Assembly: GCA_025450375.1 (NCBI GenBank)
Contig: JANWHO010000237.1
Location: 1 to 5,521 of the forward strand
Reading direction: 5' to 3'
DNA from: Chloroflexota bacterium
GTDB lineage: Bacteria > Chloroflexota > UBA5177 > JANWHV01
DNA: 5,521 nucleotides
The position numbers were made by a program, and so were the translations under genes. The notes under the pieces were generated by a model, which was given only the letters and a program-made list of their open reading frames with translations, had not been told where the DNA came from and did no database searches. Below are positions 1 through 4,576 of the stretch, piece after piece. Position 1 is the stretch's first letter, and every line of letters begins with the position of its first letter.

Positions 1-845
1 AGGCGACGGGAAGCGATGCCCCACGGACCACCATCGAGGTCAGCCACGAGGCCCTGAGTCGCGAATGGGCCCGACTGGGTGAATGGCTGCGGGCGGCGCG
101 TGAGGATGTTCACCTGCAGCAGGCCCTGAGCGCGGACGCGGCGGAGTGGGAGCGGCACGGCCGCCAGGCGGATCATCTCTATCGGGGCAGTGTGCTCGAC
201 GAGGCCCAGGCGTGGGCCGGACGGAATACGCCGAGCGCGCTGGAGACCGACTTTGTCCGGGCGGCGCTGGGCGAACGGCAGCGGCAGGGGGAGGAGGAGC
301 GGACGCGGCAGGGGCGCGAGCTGGCAATGGCGCGCCGGGCCTCGACCCGCCTGCGCCTGCTTGTGGGCGTACTGGCCCTCTTTCTGGTCGGCGCGGCCGG
401 CCTGACTGCCTTCGCGCTCGCCAATGCCCATCAGGCGGATGTGGCTCGGCAACAGTCCCTCTCGCGCCAACTCGCGGCGCAGGCGGTGACGCGGTTGGCT
501 ACTCAATACGATCTGGCGCTGCTTCTGAGCCTGGAGGCGCGCGACATGGCCAGCACGGTGGAGGCCCGCGCCGCCTTGCTGCAAGGTCTGGAGGCGGCAC
601 CGCCCGGCCTGATCGGATTCCTCCGTGGGCAGACCCTGGGCCTGAACAGCGTGACCATGAGCCGGGACGGCAAGCTGCTGGCCTCGGGCAGCGAGGATGG
701 GACGATCGGGCTCTGGGACATGCGGCGGCGCCGGGCCCTGGGGCCGCCTCTGCCGGTCCACGCGGGGCCGATTTGGGGCGTGGCCTTCAGCCCAAACGGC
801 AAGGTGCTGGCCTCGGGCGATGATGACGGGACGGTCCGCCTGTGA
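1..845 (+). CDS. STAND-NTPase/WD40 protein, 5'-truncated by the window and ended by an internal TGA
   Basis: The frame is open from the left edge (first full codon at 3) to TGA 843-845; the true start and the NTPase domain lie upstream. The first ~75 codons carry the helical signature found C-terminal to STAND ATPase modules ([17 protein letters not shown] near 51-101, then an LYRG..L.EA..WA segment at 180-215). A charged Arg/Glu-rich stretch (270-320) precedes one transmembrane helix at about 357-422. A conserved linker follows (SRQLAAQA, then LALLLSLEA near 515-540), then WD40 repeat 1 (Trp at 714-716) and most of repeat 2. This layout is known from large bacterial membrane-anchored STAND/WD40 signalling proteins. 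The stop replaces the Trp of repeat 2, and the same frame continues in 846-2543, so this is the front part of a split gene, not a natural end. The ligand and output are unknown. Confidence 0.82.
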   Translation, partial: ATGSDAPRTTIEVSHEALSREWARLGEWLRAAREDVHLQQALSADAAEWERHGRQADHLYRGSVLDEAQAWAGRNTPSALETDFVRAALGERQRQGEEERTRQGRELAMARRASTRLRLLVGVLALFLVGAAGLTAFALANAHQADVARQQSLSRQLAAQAVTRLATQYDLALLLSLEARDMASTVEARAALLQGLEAAPPGLIGFLRGQTLGLNSVTMSRDGKLLASGSEDGTIGLWDMRRRRALGPPLPVHAGPIWGVAFSPNGKVLASGDDDGTVRL

Positions 846-2414
846 GATACGTCCACCCAGCGGGCGCTGGGTCCACCGGTGCGTGCCCACGTCGGGCCAT
901 CGACGCCCCTCGCCTTCAGTCCCGATGGCGCCATGCTCGCCTCCGCTGGAGACGATGGGCGGATCGCCGTCTGGGCGGTCATCCCCCGTGGCGCCCTGGT
1001 CCGCCCGGCCTCGGTCGCCGGCTGTGGGGTCGGAGTGCAGAGCTGGGCGCTGGCGATCAGCCGTGATGGCAAGAAGTTGGCGAACGGCTGCACCGACGGC
1101 ACGATCGCCCTGTGGAAGGTAGTCGGCACGACCCTTACTCCGCTTGGCGCCCTCAATGCCGGCGACACCGTTTTTGGCGTGGCCTTCAGCCCCGATGGCA
1201 AGACCCTGGCCTCGGCCGGGTACGATCACACAATCCGCCTCTGGGACGCGGCGGGGCAACGGCAGATCGGTGCCCCTCTCACAGGCCACACCGACACCGT
1301 ATTCAGCGTCGCCTTCAGCCCCGACGGCAAGACATTGGCGTCGGGCAGCCTGGATGGAACGGCCCGCTTGTGGGACGTGCGGAGCCGGCGGCCCCTGGGG
1401 TCGCCGCTGGCCGCTCATACCGGTGACGTGAATAGCGTGGTCTTCAGCCCCGATGGCAGAACCCTGGCTACCGGGACGGCCAATGGCTCGGTCGCGCTCT
1501 GGGACGTTCAACATCCCCAGACGCTCACCTCGACCCTCAACCTGGGCCAGACGAACGGCATCACAGTTAGCCCTGACGGGAAGACGGTGGCCTCGGTGAA
1601 CGGCGGCGGAGTACTACTGTGGGACGTGACCGGCGGGACGCCGCGCCTTCGAAGCAGTATTCCGGTAGGAGACGCGACCGCCGGATCGCTCAGCCCCGAT
1701 GGCCGCACCGTGGCCGTGGGGGAACAGATCGGCAGCCTGCAACTGTGGGACGCGGCCAACGGGAGCCCATTGGGCGTGGCGGTGATGCCGCGGGGCGGCA
1801 GCGTCGATCAGATAACCTTCAGCCCCAATGGCACGATCGTCGCCATGGGCAGCCAGGACGGGACGATCCAGCTCTGGTCCGCGGCAACGCGGCCACGGAG
1901 CGCCTTGCGTCCGCTGGGCTCGGTCATGGCCGGCCACTCCTCGGTGCAGGCGCTTGCCTTCAGCCCCAACGGCACAATCCTGGCCTCAGGGGGAGCGGAT
2001 CGGCTCATCCGTTTGTGGGACGTGACGACGCGCCGCCCGCTCGGTCCCCCCCTGGCCGGCCACGTCGCCGGGGTGAATGATGTCGCCTTCAGTCCGAACG
2101 GCACGATCCTGGCCTCCGCCGGCAGCGATCGGACGGTCCGCCTCTGGGACGTAATGCGACGCCGGGCCCTCGGACCACCGCTGATCGGGCATACGGATGA
2201 TGTGGGCTCGGTCGCCTTCAGCCCCGATGGGACGCTCCTGGCGTCCGGTAGTTCGGACCACGCGGTTCGGCTCTGGGATGTCGCCAGCGGGCAGCCACTC
2301 GGAGCGCCGCTCTCTACCGGCCACACCGGGTACGTCGCCGGCGTGGCTTTCACCCCTGATGGGAGAACGCTCGTCGCGGCCAATACCGACGGAGATGTCG
2401 TCCGGTGGACTATC
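630..2414 (+). repeat. Tandem WD40-coding repeats, 14 units of about 129 bases
   Basis: Fourteen imperfect units are seen at the DNA level, most visibly as variants of GCCTTCAGCCCCGATGGC followed about 55 bases later by CTCTGGGAC. Successive Trp-codon spacings are 129, 129, 141, 129, 129, 129, 120, 126, 129, 141, 129, 129 and 132 bases, a 43-residue period with small loop changes. Repeats 8 and 9 (about 1545-1750) are shorter and more diverged. Repeats 5, 6, 12 and 13 are the most alike, consistent with duplication or gene conversion. Confidence 0.88.
843..845 (+). other. In-frame TGA replacing a conserved WD40 tryptophan codon
   Basis: The preceding residues read TVRL and the next codon is GAT (Asp), so the local sequence is TVRL-stop-D where the other repeats have RLWD. 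The spacing is exact: the Trp codons of repeats 1 and 3 begin at 714 and 972, and 843 lies 129 bases from each. A single G-to-A change at 845 (TGG to TGA) explains it. TGA is also the normal terminator of this gene (2541-2543) and of the HNH gene, so reading TGA as Trp throughout this genome is unlikely. Confidence 0.93.
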
Positions 2415-2543
2415 GATCTGCCCGCGTGGCCGCGGCGGGCATGCCAGATTGCCAACCGCAACCTGACCCAACAGGAGTGGCGGCAGTACCTCGGCAACCT
2501 CCCCTACGAGAAGACCTGCGCGGACCTGCCGGCTGGGTCGTGA
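879..2543 (+). CDS. WD40 repeat protein, C-terminal portion of the split STAND/WD40 gene
   Basis: This frame is continuous with the upstream fragment: it is open from 846, directly after the internal TGA. The first possible restart codon is GTG 879, which has no obvious ribosome binding site. It holds WD40 repeats 3 to 14, with AFSPDG/NG turns, LASG strands and RLWD-type ends; the Trp codons begin at 972, 1113, 1242, 1371, 1500, 1620, 1746, 1875, 2016, 2145, 2274 and 2406. With repeats 1 and 2 this makes 14, enough for two 7-bladed propellers acting as a protein-interaction scaffold. After the last blade comes a Cys-containing tail (RACQIANRNLTQQEW, then YLGNLPYEKTC), typical of the C-terminus of this family, and the stop TGA. 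If translated alone it would lack the membrane anchor and NTPase region. Whether it is expressed as a separate polypeptide cannot be told; a pseudogene portion is equally possible. Confidence 0.8.
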   Translation: MRAHVGPSTPLAFSPDGAMLASAGDDGRIAVWAVIPRGALVRPASVAGCGVGVQSWALAISRDGKKLANGCTDGTIALWKVVGTTLTPLGALNAGDTVFGVAFSPDGKTLASAGYDHTIRLWDAAGQRQIGAPLTGHTDTVFSVAFSPDGKTLASGSLDGTARLWDVRSRRPLGSPLAAHTGDVNSVVFSPDGRTLATGTANGSVALWDVQHPQTLTSTLNLGQTNGITVSPDGKTVASVNGGGVLLWDVTGGTPRLRSSIPVGDATAGSLSPDGRTVAVGEQIGSLQLWDAANGSPLGVAVMPRGGSVDQITFSPNGTIVAMGSQDGTIQLWSAATRPRSALRPLGSVMAGHSSVQALAFSPNGTILASGGADRLIRLWDVTTRRPLGPPLAGHVAGVNDVAFSPNGTILASAGSDRTVRLWDVMRRRALGPPLIGHTDDVGSVAFSPDGTLLASGSSDHAVRLWDVASGQPLGAPLSTGHTGYVAGVAFTPDGRTLVAANTDGDVVRWTIDLPAWPRRACQIANRNLTQQEWRQYLGNLPYEKTCADLPAGS

Positions 2544-2563
2544 CGCGCAAATCGCGTCCGTTT
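2542..2563 (+). terminator. Weak hairpin after the WD40 gene, possible terminator
   Basis: GACGCG (2542-2547) and CGCGTC (2553-2558) form a perfect 6-bp stem with a CAAAT loop overlapping the stop codon, followed shortly by CGTTTAA. The T run is only three long, so rho-independent activity is uncertain. A second GC-rich imperfect inverted repeat lies near 2588-2607 without a T tract. Confidence 0.25.
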
Positions 2564-2650
2564 AACCCTCCAGCGACGGAACCTGAGCCCGCGATCTCTC
2601 GCGCGGCAGGGCGAGGCGGTACGATAGTCGTTAGGATATTCCACATAGTA

Positions 2651-2661
2651 ATGCTTAGCAT
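2651..2661. promoter_or_regulatory. 11-bp palindrome upstream of the RHH-like gene, possible operator
   Basis: ATGCT-T-AGCAT is a perfect inverted repeat with 5-bp arms. It lies in the AT-richer stretch 2620-2700, 39 bases before the start codon at 2701. Ribbon-helix-helix proteins commonly bind short palindromes in their own promoters, so autoregulation is possible. No convincing -35/-10 pair could be fixed here; TACGAT at 2620-2625 is the best -10-like hexamer. The short length makes chance a real alternative. Confidence 0.25.
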
Positions 2662-2700
2662 GGAACCGCGCATGAGAAATGAGGAAGAAATAGAGGCGCC

Positions 2701-3030
2701 ATGATGACCGATTTCATGACCGTGCATGTACCACACGCACTCTACACACGCCTTGAAGAGCGAGCTAGGCAGACGCGACGCAGTGTCGAGGAGGAGCTTA
2801 TCGAGGCCCTGGCCGAAGCAGTCTCGCTTACTGATGAGCCAATGCCCACGGATGTGGCGAGCGTGCTCTCATCCCTCGAAACAATGCCGGACGATGCCTT
2901 ATGGCAGGTGGCCCTCGACAGCCATCTCTCTCCCACTGCCGTGGCCCACTTCGAGGAATTGAATAACAAGCGTCAACGGGAGGGCCTGACCGAGGAGGAG
3001 CGGTACATCGCGGAGACCCTGCTGCGGTAG
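2701..3030 (+). CDS. Small protein with ribbon-helix-helix-like N-terminus, cut short by TAG
   Basis: As read, the product is 109 residues. Residues 7-41 fit a ribbon-helix-helix pattern: a short strand (TVHVP), a helix (ALYTRLEERARQT), a turn, and a second helix opening with RSVEEEL. RHH proteins are dimeric DNA binders and often antitoxins. The remainder is acidic and helical (TMPDDALWQVA, then a KRQREGLTEEE segment) and resembles uncharacterised small proteins encoded just ahead of HNH nucleases in Chloroflexota and cyanobacteria; this is recollection, not a search. AGAGG at 2692-2696 lies 4 bases before ATG 2701 and 7 before ATG 2704, so 2704 may be the true start; ATG 2716 is also possible. 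The frame continues past TAG 3028-3030 with a plausible family tail to TGA 3124-3126, so the ancestral protein was probably about 141 residues. Confidence 0.7.
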   Translation: MMTDFMTVHVPHALYTRLEERARQTRRSVEEELIEALAEAVSLTDEPMPTDVASVLSSLETMPDDALWQVALDSHLSPTAVAHFEELNNKRQREGLTEEERYIAETLLR

Positions 3031-3126
3031 TATGAGCGTGCCCTGCTCGTCCGCGCGGAAGCGATGGCACGGCTGAAGGAACATGGACGGGACATAACGC
3101 TGCTTCTTGAGTCGGTCACGGCGTGA
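3028..3126 (+). pseudogene. Detached C-terminal tail of the RHH-like gene beyond an in-frame TAG
   Basis: After TAG 3028-3030 the same frame reads 31 further codons to TGA 3124-3126. It starts YERALLVRAEAMARLKEHG and ends in ESVTA. This amphipathic, Arg/Ala/Leu-rich helix is the expected ending for this kind of protein. The TGA overlaps the GTG start of the HNH gene in the tetranucleotide GTGA (3123-3126), the usual geometry of translational coupling, which supports this as the original end. Gln CAG to TAG is a single transition and Gln fits the position. There is no start codon with a good ribosome binding site within the tail, so it is probably not translated alone. Confidence 0.65.
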
Positions 3127-3545
3127 GCACAACCCACGTTCCCGCGGCCCTGCGAGAACTGGTTGCATTTCAGGCCGACCACCGCTGTGGGTATTGTCTC
3201 ACCTCCGAGCAGGTAATCGGCACGCCCATGGAGATCGACCATCTTATTCCCGAAGCGCATGGTGGCCTCACAGTTGAAGAGAATCTGTGGTTAGCTTGTT
3301 CAGGATGCAATGCGTATAAGGGCGATCATGCCAATGCACTGGACCCGCTCACGGGTGAGATCGTTGCCCTGTACAACCCACGACGACAGCAATGGCAGGA
3401 GCACTTCGCCTGGACGAGCGCAGGGGATCTTATCGTCGGCCAGACGCCGACTGGTCGGGCCACAATCACTTCGCTCAAACTCAATCGTCCCCTGTTGGTG
3501 CGAGCGCGGCGGCTGTGGGTGCGCATTGGGGTGCATCCTCCATGA
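3123..3545 (+). CDS. HNH endonuclease
   Basis: The 140-residue product appears complete and intact. It is a metal-dependent HNH (beta-beta-alpha-metal) nuclease that would cleave DNA phosphodiester bonds. Visible motifs: Cys22-x-x-Cys25, EIDH with Asp39 and His40 as the first catalytic strand, GG-x-T and Asn54 in the middle, then Cys59-x-x-Cys62 directly followed by Asn63 and Lys66; the four Cys form the structural zinc site. Downstream is the usual extension of this subfamily: DPLTGE, YNPR, W..HF.W, a GRAT segment, and an LNRPLLVRARRLW to GVHPP ending. The GTG start overlaps the TGA that ends the extended upstream frame, and no strong Shine-Dalgarno site is present, so translation probably depended on coupling. 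With the upstream TAG, ribosomes stop about 92 bases short of this start, which may lower expression. Similar genes are free-standing or defence-related; the biological role is unknown. Confidence 0.88.
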   Translation: MSTTHVPAALRELVAFQADHRCGYCLTSEQVIGTPMEIDHLIPEAHGGLTVEENLWLACSGCNAYKGDHANALDPLTGEIVALYNPRRQQWQEHFAWTSAGDLIVGQTPTGRATITSLKLNRPLLVRARRLWVRIGVHPP

Positions 3546-3554
3546 GTTTCCGTG

Positions 3555-3640
3555 TACGGATGATGTGGGGCCGTCGCGTTCAGCCCCAATGGGACGCTCC
3601 TGGCATCTGGTTCGGGCCACGAGGGTGCTCTAATGGCACA
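3555..3640 (+). pseudogene. Degraded WD40 repeat fragment
   Basis: This stretch aligns by eye with 2192-2278 (repeat 13 of the WD40 gene). TACGGATGATGTGGG is identical at 3555-3569 and 2192-2206. After a one-base loss near 3573, TTCAGCCCC and GGGACGCTCCTGGC match, then TCTGGT with a 3-base gap and TCGG-CCACG. The protein signal is TDDVG in one frame, continuing as AFSPNGTLLASGSG in another, so a frameshift splits it. No start, stop or whole repeat survives. It is most likely debris from a paralogous WD40 gene or a recombination junction, sitting between the HNH stop and the convergent minus-strand gene. Confidence 0.72.
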
Positions 3641-3647
3641 CGAGCGA

Positions 3648-4121
3648 TCATCCGCTAGCGAGCACGGTGAGCATGGGCATGATCGGCATGTACGCCTGGG
3701 CCGTCGGCTCGGCGGTGACGACCACGGAGGTCACTGCACTCATGCTGGCCGATCCGTCGCCCCTATAGGTGCCGGTCCGCCGATCAAGGGTCAGTCCCAC
3801 CGCGCACATCCGCATCGGCCCGTGCATAAGGGCGCCATCGACTAACCACGCAACGTAGGCGCGGCGGGCAAACTTCACGCGCAGCAAGGTGGGCGGCGGC
3901 AGGTGCTCCGCGATCAGCAAGAGGCGGAAGCGGTCACCTGAGAGGCGAGTCACGACCGCCGACCCCACCGACGTGCTGAACGGGCCGGTCCCATGCAAGG
4001 CATAGATGGCCGGGTCGATCATTGGCCGGGCAGACACCATGCCGCCAAAATCCTGGGCGCTCCACGCGCCGAGACCGAGCAGTATCGTAGCCGTCACCCG
4101 AGTAACGCTATGCGTTTTCAC
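3648..4121 (-). CDS. Exported protein with RskA-like (anti-sigma C-terminal) domain
   Basis: The 157-residue product starts at GTG (4121 on the minus strand), chosen because AAGGAGA lies about 7 bases upstream and a signal peptide follows at once. A more upstream GTG at 4154 overlaps the preceding small gene and lacks such a site. Residues 1-31 look like a signal peptide: Lys2 and Arg8, a hydrophobic core ATILLGLGAW, and likely cleavage near VSA-RP. The mature part reads as a compact beta domain: AVVTRLSGDRFRLLLIAEHL, then AYVAWLVDG (88-96), a Gly-rich stretch, and VVVTAEP (133-139) with a Pro-rich end. The order Y..WL..G then V.VT.EP....P resembles the extracytoplasmic domain of RskA-type anti-sigma factors. 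There is no transmembrane anchor beyond the signal and no cytoplasmic sigma-binding part, so it is not a classical anti-sigma factor. It is the second gene of a likely two-gene operon. Confidence 0.72.
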   Translation of the reverse strand: MKTHSVTRVTATILLGLGAWSAQDFGGMVSARPMIDPAIYALHGTGPFSTSVGSAVVTRLSGDRFRLLLIAEHLPPPTLLRVKFARRAYVAWLVDGALMHGPMRMCAVGLTLDRRTGTYRGDGSASMSAVTSVVVTAEPTAQAYMPIMPMLTVLASG

Positions 4122-4137
4122 GGTACACTCTCCTTCT
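4122..4137 (-). promoter_or_regulatory. Ribosome binding site fixing the GTG 4121 start
   Basis: Read on the minus strand, the gap between the small gene's TAA and the GTG is AGAAGGAGAGTGTACC. It contains AAGGAGA, a near-perfect Shine-Dalgarno site about 7 bases from GTG. It decides the start of the exported RskA-like gene and shows that this gene is translated independently of the small gene ahead of it. Confidence 0.7.
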
Positions 4138-4266
4138 TTAACCCACGCTAGCACGCGAGGCGACGGAATAGGCCGGCCAAGCCTCGGACCGCGTGGCCAG
4201 GGGCGTGAGGGCCGCCAGGGTGGTCAGCAGCACGACAAGGAAAGGGATCAGATGTCTGACGCGCAT
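4138..4266 (-). CDS. Small secreted or membrane protein, 42 residues
   Basis: ATG (4266 on the minus strand) is preceded at a 7-base spacing by AAAGGAG (4274-4280), as good a Shine-Dalgarno site as any in the window. The product begins MRVRHLIPFLVVLLTTLAAL: a basic start, a hydrophobic core of about 17 residues, then a possible cleavage site (ATRSEA-W) and a short polar remainder (WPAYSVASRASVG). It ends at TAA 4138-4140, 16 bases before the GTG of the exported RskA-like protein, whose own ribosome binding site begins directly after the stop; the two are very likely co-transcribed. A secreted peptide, a small membrane protein or the remnant of a longer exported protein are all possible. The family is not recognised. 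Confidence 0.6.
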   Translation of the reverse strand: MRVRHLIPFLVVLLTTLAALTPLATRSEAWPAYSVASRASVG

Positions 4267-4273
4267 CGGACAA

Positions 4274-4280
4274 CTCCTTT
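4274..4280 (-). promoter_or_regulatory. Strong ribosome binding site of the 42-residue gene
   Basis: AAAGGAG on the minus strand lies seven bases upstream of ATG 4266. It is the main evidence that the short frame 4138-4266 is really translated. Confidence 0.65.
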
Positions 4281-4482
4281 CAGGAACGAGTCACATGACT
4301 CGGCCTCCATTCTGGACGCCACGGGCAGATCCCACCAGGAACGCTTACCTGAACAGTCACCCGAACACTTCGCCGGAACTGGAGCCAGTACACCCGTAGT
4401 GTGGACCATTGAGGCATCCGTGACCATGCGGAACCCACGCAGCGATCCACACATTTACCCACGCAATAACGATGCGCCATCC
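4281..4482. other. Divergent intergenic region without a gene
   Basis: Apart from the 16-bp inverted repeat at 4287-4302 and the promoter that follows it, no coding frame with a credible start and composition was found between the small secreted gene and the HTH-ATPase gene. The minus-strand operon's promoter must lie here, but no convincing -35/-10 pair stands out; an ECF-type promoter is possible. The part around 4450-4490 is richer in A and T than its surroundings. Confidence 0.55.
4287..4302. promoter_or_regulatory. 16-bp inverted repeat CGAGTCA-CA-TGACTCG, candidate operator
   Basis: The two 7-bp arms are perfectly complementary around a CA centre. The element lies 6 bases upstream of the Shine-Dalgarno site of the small secreted gene and about 275 bases before the divergent HTH-ATPase gene. 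Its size and symmetry suit a dimeric repressor or activator. It could instead form a small hairpin in the leader of the minus-strand transcript, although a 2-base loop would be strained. No second copy was seen in the window. Confidence 0.45.
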
Positions 4483-4511
4483 TTTATTCCCGCGGCAGGC
4501 GGTGCTATGAT
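4483..4511 (+). promoter_or_regulatory. Extended -10 promoter for the HTH-ATPase gene
   Basis: TATGAT at 4506-4511 differs from the housekeeping -10 consensus at one base and is preceded by TGC, giving the extended -10 form TGn-TATGAT. A weak -35, TTTATT (4483-4488), is placed exactly 17 bases upstream. Transcription would begin near 4518, leaving a leader of about 60 bases before ATG 4577. Confidence 0.5.
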
Positions 4512-4576
4512 GCAGACGTGCACGCGGCGGTCGGTCGGCGTGGTTCTCCGTGCGGCTCCCGAAATGGATAGGCGGC

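Noticed and set aside
146..823. A plus-strand frame of 225 codons overlapping the STAND/WD40 gene.
   Set aside because: It is Gly/Arg/Ala-rich low-complexity sequence out of frame with the clear WD40 and transmembrane coding, a typical high-GC shadow.
843..845. Recoding of TGA as Trp or selenocysteine in this organism.
   Set aside because: TGA ends the same gene at 2541 and the HNH gene at 3543 at the expected family ends. The residue expected here is Trp, not Cys or Sec, and no selenocysteine-insertion hairpin was recognised immediately downstream.
2651..2704. A 17-codon frame (ATG 2651, ending EEEIEAP) whose TGA overlaps the ATG of the RHH-like gene, a possible leader peptide.
   Set aside because: There is no ribosome binding site at proper spacing before ATG 2651 or ATG 2660, and the peptide shows no attenuator-like codon run. 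The ATGATGA overlap could easily be chance.
3600..3660. A bidirectional terminator between the convergent HNH and exported-protein genes.
   Set aside because: Only 4-bp imperfect stems (for example GTGC...GCAC near 3626-3639) and no T tract are visible on either strand.
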